From Camarhynchus parvulus (lineage: Eukaryota; Chordata; Aves; Passeriformes; Thraupidae): a DNA stretch of 64,000 bases. The notes under the pieces were generated by a model. That model had not been told where the DNA came from. It saw nothing but the letters and a program-made list of their open reading frames with translations, and made no database searches. Numbering within the stretch: the stretch's first letter is position 1; each line of letters opens with the position of its first letter. Positions 56,638-64,000 of the stretch are shown piece by piece. The stretch covers positions 372,001-436,000 of the forward strand of contig NC_044591.1 in NCBI RefSeq assembly GCF_901933205.1, given 5' to 3'. Made by a program: the position numbers and the translations under genes.

Positions 56638-56945
56638 TCACAGAATCACCAAAGTTGGAAAAGCCTTCCCAGATCTTGGAGTCCAACCCAGCACTGCTGT
56701 GTTCAGTACTAACCATGTCCCAGGTGTCACATCCACGTATTTTTTTAACACTTTCAGGGATAGTGACTCCACCACTGCCCAGGTCAGTGCCTGGCCACCC
56801 TTTCCATGAAGGCATTTTCCTAAAATCCAACCTGAACCACGCCTGGCACAACCTGAGGCCATTTCCTCTTGTCCTGTTGAATATTCCCTGGGAGAGGTTT
56901 GCTAGAGGAAAACCAAGCCCCAGAGGAGCACAGCCCTAGAAAAGG
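56637..56945 (-). mobile_element. CR1 LINE fragment, antisense
   Basis: 'cacagaatcaccaaagttgg' then 'cttggagtccaacccagcac', 'agtgactccaccactgccca' and 'ggccatttcctcttgtcctg'. It borders the 41-bp array. The right boundary is approximate. Confidence 0.86.
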
Positions 56946-57484
56946 GGACAAACCAACATTTCTGGTGCTACAGATGCCCTGATCCCAGCACTGTCCCTGC
57001 TGGGAAGCCAAGGATGGTGTCCCTGGAGCTGCTCTTACAGCCACAGTGTGGACATCAGGGTCTCCCTCTTCCAGTGCTGTGCCTCTAAACTGCTGCAGTG
57101 CCTATAAATTGGTTGTAAAAGATTGAAAAAGGACCTTTTGGGGCTGGGCTGACCCCATCTCTCACTTACAGGCAGTCTGTGGCTCTGTCAGGATGTTGGT
57201 GCAAACGTTCAATGTCCCCAGTGTCACCTGAACAAGGCATGGGTGGCTCTGATGTCCTTTGGCTCGGCTGAGGCTGCGCTGCCCGAGCTCCCCTGCCTGG
57301 TTGGTGCTGCCCAGCTCTGGCACAGCTGCTCTTTCTGTCCCTGTCCCCTCTGCCAACATTTCCCAGTCCCTCTTGCTGCCAGGGACATCCTCTGAGCACA
57401 CCATGTGGTCACCTGGTGGCACTGGTGACAGCTGAGGTGCCTCTGCCCTGGGGACAGAGCTGGGGCTGAGCTGTAAAGCCATGG

Positions 57485-57580
57485 AGTCACATCTCCTGCC
57501 AGAAGGGTCCTGTCAGGATCACCAAGTCCAACCCCCTGCTTCTCACAGGACCACCCACCCCTAAATCATATGACCAGGAG
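57485..57580 (-). mobile_element. CR1 LINE 3' remnant, antisense
   Basis: 'gaagggtcctgtcaggatca' then 'ccaagtccaaccccctgctt' and 'aggaccacccacccctaaat'. It is a decayed older subtype. Confidence 0.68.
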
Positions 57581-58364
57581 CTCCTGGAACTGTGGTCTCT
57601 GAAAATCCAGCACTTTCCGTCACAGTATTTCATCTCTGTATATGAAAATGTGGGTTGCCACATTCGGGTCTCATCCCTCTTCTCTCTCTCTTTAACTTAA
57701 TCCCTTTGTAGGCAGCTGTGAGTAAACTGGAAGTAAGTGTGTTTGCTTAGTTACACAGCTCTGACAGTGCTGGTTTAAACATAAAGCAGGGCTTGACTGG
57801 GGTTTAACACTGAGGGGCTGAGCTTCCCTGTGTTTATCTCTGTTCCATCCCAGAAAGAGTCAAACATTTGTTCCAGTCCAAAAATTGCTAAAGAGCACAT
57901 TTATGTAAGCACTGCAGGGAAAGCCCTGGAATAACACCCGGCCATGGCTGGGGGGGCAGAGCAGTGTAGGGGTTGGTGTCAGTAATTAACAGAGCCCGTT
58001 AATAATATTTTAACTGAACTAATGACTTTTGGGGGGCACATCTGTTCAGAAATACATGCCATGGTATCAAAATGATGTTTCACTTTGATGTTGGGGGATT
58101 TTTGCTTCCAAACCAAAAGCAGTGACAGAGAGGGCTGCATGGCTGAAGTGCTCATTCAAACCAGTGCTGTTGTTTCTCCCAAGTCCCCTCTGCCCTGTCC
58201 ATCCTCATACTGGATCTCCTCATGCCCTTCCTCTCCTGTGCCCTCCTGTGTTGGCAGCTGTTGAAGTTTGGAATCAGGCTTTCATTGTGATTCTGTCACA
58301 GCCAGGGCTGCTTGTGCAGCTGTCTCTAACAGTGAGCAGCATCTGGCAGCATCTGGCTGGTGTG

Positions 58365-58399
58365 CTGGGCTCAGGGTCAGGATCAGGGTCAGGATCAAA
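58365..58399. repeat. Short tandem repeat, 12-bp unit, about 2.8 copies
   Basis: 'gggctcagggtcaggatcag' followed by 'ggtcaggatca'. A small intronic array. Confidence 0.75.
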
Positions 58400-58537
58400 G
58401 CTGTGTGCTGTGCCAGCAGACCAGGACCTGCATTCCCTGCTGGCTTGGTCTGCAACTCATTCCCGAGGCTGGATTTGGGATTGCCTTATTTAAATCTGTG
58501 GTTGGGTTCTTTTAAAGACAAGCCTTTGGCATTTTGC

Positions 58538-58632
58538 AGAATCCCAGATTGGTTTGGGTTGGAGGGACCTTAAAGGTCCTTCCATTCTGACCCCACTGCC
58601 ATGGCAGGGACACTTCCAGTGGACCAGGTGTA
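58538..58632 (-). mobile_element. CR1 LINE 3' tail, antisense
   Basis: 'cagaatcccagattggtttg' then 'ggttggagggaccttaaagg' and 'gccatggcagggacacttcc'. Confidence 0.85.
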
Positions 58633-60186
58633 GGAATTGTTACTATTATACATTGAAGAATCACCTTGTTTAGGTGCAAGTTCTGTTCCTGGAGATGCCC
58701 CTGGTGTGTCCATACCAGCCAGGCTGACAGAGGGGAGGATGCTGCTGCAGAATCCAGGTCAGGCCAGTGGCTGCAGGCCAGGCTGGTGCAGGAGCTGCAG
58801 TGGGATAGAACTGCATGGAATCAGAGCTGCCCACATTTTTTCCACTGGCAGAGGTTCAAGGGGATGTTTGGAGTAGTATTGTCTTCTATTTAAACCTCTT
58901 TCCAAATCTTGCAATGTATCAGACATGGAGAATGTACAACATGGTTTGTGGAAAACAGATGAATGTCAGACCCTGGAGTCTGGAAAGCTCCAAAGCCCAT
59001 GTGCTGACACTGAGTCAGTCCTGGTGCCACCTCGTGAGTGTTTGCATCAGGACAAAAGATGGAAAAATGGCAGAGAGCCCAGCAGTTATTGTCAGATAAA
59101 CACCACAGAGCAGGAACAAATTCCTGTATCCAGTAAACTCTTCCTTGTGCACTGCCCTGGCCAGTCTGTGCCACTGGGACCACCCAACAGCCCAACAGTG
59201 GCTCTTCCATGAAGCAGGCAGGGGGATCTGTCCCACTAGGTATGTGAAAGAATCTTTAAGGAAAAATAATTTTGCAAAAATTGTAATTTATCAGGAAATT
59301 AAAAAAAAATCTCTTGATATTTCCCCTGGAACAGCCAGCACTTCCTGTAAATACTTTCTAAATATAACATGAGGAATGATCTCAGCGTATTTAGGAAGAA
59401 GGATTTGATCCAGTTGGGATGAATTGTGTTGATTTTTGTTTCCCCTCCCCAACTGTGAATTGTTCACGTGACTCTCTGTAACAGTTGGCAGGGCTGAGTC
59501 CTCCTCTGTCAGGACTTGGAGATTTCTTCTCTGGGATGGGGGTTCAAGTTCAGATTTGCTTCTCATTAGCCAAATCTGCTCCTCATTCTCTGAAATCCCT
59601 CCTCAAATCACTTTCCTCTGGGATTTTGCACGCACAACCTGTATCCATGACAAGAACATTGGCCAGACAAGGTGTGGTTTGAAGGAAGGGATTTAAACCT
59701 CTGGTTTCAAATGCAGCTGTGGATTTGTGCTGGTTTTATCTCCCAGTGTTATTTCCTTAACATTTCAAATGCATTTGGTTGGTTTTTTTTTTTTTGAGCA
59801 TTCTCCTTTGACTCGGGGAGAGAATATCCAGGCAGTTGTTTACAGCGAGCTGTAAATGTCAGGAATGCTCCTGGAGTTCCTGCAAAGGATGTTCCAGAAA
59901 TCAGAGGTGACGTGTTTTCTTTCTCCAAACCACTTCCTGCCTCCTTTTTCTTCCACGGAGCCTCCAGAATCAAAATCAGCTGTTGGGATACTTTTTCCCA
60001 TCTCTTTCCTCACTTGTCATCCTCCTCCAAAGCCACGTCCCTGGGTGCCTCATTAGGTTGATAAACTACTGCTTTGGCCATGGGCCTCTGGAATGCTGCT
60101 GGGGCTGCTGACGGCTGCAGGCAGAGCTCACTTTTGCTCCAGCTATTCCTAAAGGTGGGATTTGAAGCTCCAGGCCATTTCAAAGG

Positions 60187-60230
60187 GGTTCTCCTTCAAA
60201 AACCCTTTGGTTCTCCTTCAAAAACCCTTT
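60187..60230. repeat. Perfect 22-bp tandem duplication
   Basis: The 22-mer beginning 'ggttctccttcaaaaaccct' occurs at 60187-60208 and again at 60209-60230 with no differences, so it is recent. Confidence 0.92.
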
Positions 60231-60604
60231 CCCTTCTGCTGAGCTGTTGAATAAGCTCCAAATAGAAATCCAGCAGAGCCAAACTTGTTCTATTCTACCT
60301 GAATTTTGATGACTTGCAGTTAGTTGTGGCCTCTGACTTCCTAATCTGAAGAGCAGGTTTGTGCCTCTGGCTTCTCCAGAATTATTTTTGCTGGTGTAAC
60401 CATGTCTTGAAGGAGTCCAGTGTTCCTGCAAGATCCTAAACAATAATGGCTCATAGTTTTGTAGCAAAGGAGTGGGAAGCAACAGAGCTTTGGGAACTGT
60501 GTGATGGTCATGGCAGGGATGGGATCACCAGGTCTGCTGCTAATCATGGGATAAGTGCAGGGACTTCTTTCTGCACAAGATTTGGGGGGTTGTGTTGATA
60601 AATT

Positions 60605-60775
60605 TCTTCCAAACATCTAATCTAAATCTCTCCTCTTTCAGTTTAACCCATTCCCCATTGTCCTGGAAGGTTTTGTCCATGTAAAAAGTTGCCTCCTTGC
60701 TTTATAAGTCCCCTTTAGGCACTGGAAGGCTGCAGTGAGTCTCTCCAGATCCTTCTCTTCTCAGGATGGCAGAGG
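60605..60775 (-). mobile_element. CR1 LINE fragment, antisense (older subtype)
   Basis: 'cccattccccattgtcctgg' then 'aaaaagttgcctccttgctt', 'taggcactggaaggctgcag' and 'tccagatccttctcttctca'. This is the complement of the conserved part upstream of the CR1 3' UTR. It lies 155 nt before the last exon. Confidence 0.8.
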
Positions 60776-60929
60776 TTGTGTTTTCAAATTTAGATTCCCA
60801 GTGAGGTGCAGGGGCCTCTGGTGTCTTCCTCAGAGCTCCTTGGCAGAATGCAGGAACGGGAGCCAAGGCACCAGGCAGGAACATGGAGTTGCCTTGCTGT
60901 TGATAATGGGTTTTTTTCTCCTTTCCCAG

Positions 60930-61785
60930 AAGAGAAGCCAAAACCAGATCCAGTATTAAAAGCACCTTCTCCAGTCCTCAGACCAGAACCTGCTGGGGAG
61001 AAGAAAGATCAAGCTGGGCAGACGGCCGAGGTGCCCCCCTCAGTGGAAGCCCCAGCAGAAGTTCCTCGTGCTCCATCACCGGCCCCGGCCGCTCCGGTCC
61101 CCGCTGTCCCCGCGGCCGCCGCCGCTGTCCCCGCGCCCAGCAGAGCCCAGCCCGCGGCCGAGCCGGAGGACAAATGTGACAAATGTGAACTGGCCTTCCC
61201 CAGAGAGGAGGCGATGCCTTCCCCCAGTGCCACAGCCTGCGCGGAGCCAGCGGCCGCTCCTCCTGCGGCCGAGCCCGGGGCCGAGGCGTGCCCGGAGCCC
61301 GGCAGTGCAGTAGCATCCCCCGGGGACGCCCCGGTGGCGCTGCCCCCGGCCGGACCCGCTGGCACCGGCGACACGGGCAGCGCCGAGCCCGCGGCAGAGG
61401 CGGCCCAGGAGGAAGCTGCAGCGGTGACTGTGGAGGTGGAGCCCAGCGAGGCCCCCCCAGCCGAGGTGGAGAGCGCTCCATCACCTCCCGGTGCTCCTGT
61501 CGCTGCTCCCTCTCCTCCTCCCACCCCGCCGCCCACCCCGCCGCCCCCCGTCCCCTCCGCTTCCCGTCGCTGCTGTCACCACTACAACTCCTTCTCCACC
61601 TCCTCTCCCGTCTCCGAGTGCCCTCCCTGTTGTCCAGGGAGATTTAGAAGGAGAGGAGAGCACAAGAACTACTCTTAGCGAAGAGGTAAAAGATACTGAA
61701 AAGAAGGAAGAGACAGAAGCAGATGGGCAACTGGAGGAGAGCCAGGAGGCTCTGAGTGTGAACTCAAGCAAGAGTCCTGTCCCAG
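60930..61785 (+). CDS. EIF4G3: EIF4G3 large coding exon (EEKPKPDPVLK..., P/A/E-rich linker) with one-base frame break
   Basis: 856 nt. The first two bases complete a Glu codon. It reads EKPKPDPVLKAPSPVLRPEP, a Pro/Ala-rich stretch, CDKCELAFPREEAMPSPS, a Glu/Ala-rich part and a PPPTPPPTPP tract, with the eIF4G3-like end VVQGDLEGEEST...SSKSPVP. It is the linker before the eIF4E-binding region. The two halves lie in different frames. The upstream frame stops at 61676-61678, and the C-terminal part is open from 61491 in the next frame. Exon length is one base more than its flanking phases allow. The surplus base most likely lies in the C6 run 61544-61549 or the C3 at 61563-61565. This could be an assembly error, a real frameshift allele, or (least likely) an unrecognised intron. 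The acceptor is ctcctttcccag and the donor is CAG|GTAAGC. It is GC- and CpG-rich. Confidence 0.93.
61544..61565 (+). other. EIF4G3: Probable single-base insertion site in the EIF4G3 exon
   Basis: The run of six C at 61544-61549 is followed by CCCC (61552-61555) and CCC (61563-61565). Treating the C6 run as five C restores one frame, giving TPPPPSPPLPVAAVTTTT. Its 'TPP-x-SPP' spacing agrees best with recalled human TPPASPPHTPVIVPAAATT. Placing the change at 61563-61565 also restores the frame but fits less well. Confidence 0.7.
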
Positions 61786-62065
61786 GTAAGCCTTGGGCTC
61801 TGGGGGTTCATGTTGGGAACTGCAGGATGAAGGGAAGGGACTTTTTCTTCCTCCAATAGATATTTCTGTTTCCATCTGCAAAAGAAAAGGCCTGGGGGTG
61901 CTGTGTGGCTGCTGTGATTGTAAAATGCTGATCTTCATTGGCAGGGATAGAAATCCCTCCTGGTTGTTCAGAATTGGTCACTGACTTGCACCAGGCTGGG
62001 CTGGGCTCGTGCTTTCATGGCAGCACAGGGCTGGTGGAGGGGAGTGCAGAGCACACTGCTCTTCA

Positions 62066-62230
62066 TGGAATCCCAGGATGGTTTGGATTGGAGGGGCCTT
62101 AAATCCCACCCAGTGCCACCCCCTGCCGTGGGCAGGAGCACCTTTCACTGTCCCAGGGTGCTCCAAGCCCCATTGTCCAACCTGGCCTTGGACACCTCAA
62201 GGGACGGGGCAGCCGCAGCTGCTCTTCCCC
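62066..62230 (-). mobile_element. CR1 LINE 3' fragment, antisense
   Basis: 'ggaatcccaggatggtttgg', 'gaggggccttaaatcccacc' and 'ctggccttggacacctcaag'. Confidence 0.88.
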
Positions 62231-62427
62231 CTGAGGTGAGCAGTTGGTCCAAGGGCCTGTGGCTCTGGATTTGGGACCCTGAAGCTCTTGGGATGAAGCC
62301 CCTGAGCCAGTGATTTCCACAACTGCTGGAGTGGGGTCTTTTCCAGCTGAAAAAATGTGTCCTGGTGTTGCCAGATGTGGGAAAATGAAATGGACCATTC
62401 ACACTCACCCACACAACTGACAGCAGA

Positions 62428-62492
62428 GTCACACCAGGGTCACCCACCAGGGTCACCCAACAGGGTCACCCACCAGGGTCACCCACCAGGGT
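62428..62492. repeat. Tandem repeat, 13-bp unit, 5 copies
   Basis: The unit is 'caccagggtcacc', with one copy carrying 'caaca' instead of 'cacca'. It is nearly perfect and intronic. Confidence 0.92.
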
Positions 62493-63996
62493 CACCCACC
62501 TCTACCTGCCCACCCTTCATTAGTGATGCTTCTGGCTTTTGTTTGCAAAAGTCACATATAAGCAAAATGTACAATTTACAATTTTAAATTTAAATTCTGT
62601 AGTTTACAGTTTAAAATTCACTAAAATCTCAATTTCTGCAACTGCCTTTTAAAATCCAGCTTGTTTCTCCAGTGTTGTTGCCTGCCTTTGGTTTCAGCCC
62701 TGCCACATCTCTGGTTTGGCACTTTGGTTTTAACACTCTGTGTTTCCTATGGAAAATGGCTTTTTTTGCAGGACTTCTGGAGATCACATTGTGGAAAAGA
62801 AGTTAAATGATCAATTCCTTGTATTTGCTGCTGGAGGGGTGTAATGGGGGCTGTTCTTCACACCAAGCAATGTTAAAGCATTTCATGTGTCACATTTTCT
62901 ACATCCTGTTCTGCAGTTATTTCACTTCCTTGGAACTTGGTGAAGCTTGGACAAAGAGGACAAACATGTTGGTTTCATTTTTTTTAAGTAACATTTCATT
63001 TAGGGTTTTTTTTGTTTGTTTTTTCTTTGATAGATGGGAAATGGGCTCAGAAATCACAGGCTTTGCTCTTAAATACATTGAAAGGTTGAGGTTGGCCCTG
63101 TTCCATGTTTGTGTGATGCTCAATATGCTGATTTTAAAATCCAGTATCTACAGAGAGATGAGAAGAAAGATCCCTTTACTACATCAACCATGAGGATTTT
63201 TTCCTGTTAATCTTCTTCTATTTTTATTTCACTCGGGTCATTTCACTGCTGTGGCACTTGTTGTTCTTTCAATCCGAGCAACTTCATAACCCAAATTAAT
63301 TTCCTTAAAAAGGAGAGGAGAAATGGGACTCTGTAAATAAGGTTTTGCACAGGCAGGTTCCAGCTTGTAGTGTTATTGCTGGCTTTGTAATGGGCTGTAG
63401 TTTAAATTTAAAAAAAATTAACTTACAGTGTTTGGGCTTTTAATTATGCAGAAGATTAATTTTAATGCTGTAATGTCATTATGCTCCAGAGCACACATTA
63501 GCCAAGCCATTGGCTTTGGCAACATGGAAACAAGGAGTTCTCAAGTCGTGTAAAAGATGACTTGAAACTCAGATTTCTATTAAAAGCCCAGGGCTTCAAA
63601 GAAAGCACAAAGCTCTCCAAGTGGTTCTTTGTGCTCTACCCCTGATTTAATGATCCTGAACTATTGCATTTCTCTGCCAGCCTTCTTTTCAGCAATAATT
63701 TTCCAGTTCTTTCTTGGAGAGAGGAAGAGAGATTGAAATAACATCATCTGAGGCTGCCTGCTAATTCAGGAACAAGGAGCAGCATGTCTGCCATATACAT
63801 TGGAAAATCCAGCTGCTGACCCTCAGGAGCAAGGAGAAAGGGTTATATTGTTGTGTTTTTCTTGGACTAAAGGCTGAGAGATTTTTTTTATGATCTCTGG
63901 AGTTAGGATTAAACCTGGGATAAGGGAAACTTCACGAGCACGTGCTGGTAGCTGTGAGCTCTGTGACTTTGAGCAATATTTCTTTGGGGTTTTCAG

Positions 63997-64000
63997 CAGA
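63997..64000 (+). CDS. EIF4G3: Possible first 4 bases of the next EIF4G3 exon (cut by window end)
   Basis: The AG at 63995-63996 follows 'tttctttggggttttc', and the incoming G from the 61785 donor would make GCA (Ala) with the first two bases. Ala is the expected first residue of the next segment (recalled AQIAITVPK). Another AG at 63998-63999 makes a NAGNAG. Four bases are too few to confirm it. Confidence 0.35.

Larger units (their letters stand above)
55217..60929 (+). other. Intron, 5.7 kb, between the exons at 55117 and 60930
   Basis: It holds five CR1 fragments, the 41-bp tandem array (56102-56637), a 12-bp short repeat (58365-58399) and a 22-bp perfect duplication (60187-60230). I recognise nothing in 55220-55765, 56950-57480, 57585-58360, 58640-60180 or 60235-60600. 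It ends with a strong pyrimidine tract tttttttctcctttcccag. Confidence 0.85.
2751..61785 (+). other. EIF4G3: EIF4G3 gene, N-terminal coding part (11 exons), incomplete at both ends
   Basis: eIF4G3 (eIF4GII) is the cytoplasmic scaffold of the eIF4F complex. It bridges the cap-binding protein eIF4E, the helicase eIF4A, eIF3 and poly(A)-binding protein to recruit the 40S subunit to mRNA. Eleven exons on the + strand total 1830 nt and encode the disordered N-terminal arm. Diagnostic peptides recalled from vertebrate eIF4G3 rather than eIF4G1 are VARQPG, GQNAAPTTLVYP, QPQTRSP, NQHIMMVNHLPMPYP, YRHSGPPYVGPPQQYPVQPP and EEKPKPDPVLK. All junctions are GT-AG. Phases are consistent throughout except for one surplus base in the last exon, near 61544-61565. 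The eIF4E-binding motif and the MIF4G, MA3 and W2 domains are not present and should lie beyond 64000. The 5' UTR, promoter and first exon(s) should lie upstream of 1. Identification as EIF4G3 is very secure. Exact isoform usage is inferred. Confidence 0.97.
61786..64000 (+). other. Intron (5' part or complete), downstream of the last exon
   Basis: It contains one antisense CR1 fragment (62066-62230) and a 13-bp tandem repeat (62428-62492). I see no eIF4G3 exon in 61790-63990. In particular the expected next peptide (recalled as AQIAITVPKTWKK) is absent. The stretch 62500-63990 is AT-rich with nothing recognised. A possible acceptor 'ggggttttcag' ends at 63996. Confidence 0.8.

Noticed and set aside
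56231..56939. Repetitive 146-192-codon open frames
   Set aside because: Translation of the 41-bp tandem array and an adjoining CR1 tail.
60978..61536. 168- and 175-codon Ala/Gly- and Pro/Arg-rich open frames on the - strand
   Set aside because: Shadows of the GC-rich EIF4G3 exon. GC-rich coding DNA rarely contains stops on the other strand.
61545..61680. A short extra intron explaining the frame change in the last exon
   Set aside because: No GT-AG pair with a plausible branch point and pyrimidine tract was seen that would restore the frame while keeping the conserved residues. A one-base homopolymer difference explains it more simply.
1..64000. EIF4G1 instead of EIF4G3
   Set aside because: Peptides such as NQHIMMVNHLPMPYP, YRHSGPPYVGPP and EEKPKPDPVLK are eIF4G3-specific as recalled. 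eIF4G1 has different sequence at those places, though both share the [20 protein letters not shown] block.

Overview
This window is a piece of one vertebrate nuclear gene. It covers the 5' (N-terminal) coding part of the translation initiation factor gene EIF4G3 (eIF4GII) on the + strand. The genome is avian, most likely a passerine songbird. Three things point that way. The peptides match the eIF4G3 N-terminus almost residue for residue. The interspersed repeats are dominated by short, 5'-truncated CR1 LINE pieces ending in the typical 'ccttccaacccaaaccattc' tail. There is also a solo LTR of a type I recall from songbird genomes, inserted with a perfect 6-bp target-site duplication. I see no second protein-coding gene on either strand. 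There are no tRNA or rRNA genes, no CRISPR arrays and no bacterial features.

Layout: eleven coding exons lie at 2751-2826, 10704-10832, 29716-29811, 35543-35575, 41772-41792, 42927-43106, 44114-44228, 47465-47565, 50147-50269, 55117-55216 and 60930-61785. All have AG acceptors and GT donors. Phases agree from one exon to the next, except for one extra base inside the last exon. The window begins in an intron (1-2750) and ends in another, possibly with the first 4 bases of the next exon at 63997. Together the exons encode the disordered N-terminal arm of eIF4G3. It runs from an extended N-terminus, through the ATG used by the shorter canonical form (29782), then the segment expected to bind poly(A)-binding protein, then a block shared by eIF4G1 and eIF4G3 ([20 protein letters not shown]), to a Pro/Ala/Glu-rich linker. 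The eIF4E-binding motif and the MIF4G, MA3 and W2 domains must lie downstream of the window.

The five exons at 10704, 29716, 35543, 41772 and 42927 all start and end on codon boundaries, so each can be included or skipped without shifting the frame. Two of them, 33 nt and 21 nt long, are absent from the canonical human protein as I recall it. The 21-nt one has a weak acceptor and upstream TGC triplets, the pattern of a neural microexon. The exon at 55117 has tandem in-frame acceptors.

The introns (about 1.0 to 18.9 kb) hold some 28 CR1 fragments in both orientations and an unusual number of private minisatellites. These have units of about 16 bp (34196-35104), 29 bp (41901-42309), 15-35 bp (52003-52487), 41 bp (56102-56637) and 22-23 bp (24497-24767 and 31998-32135). 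Several stay open in many reading frames and produce long spurious ORFs.
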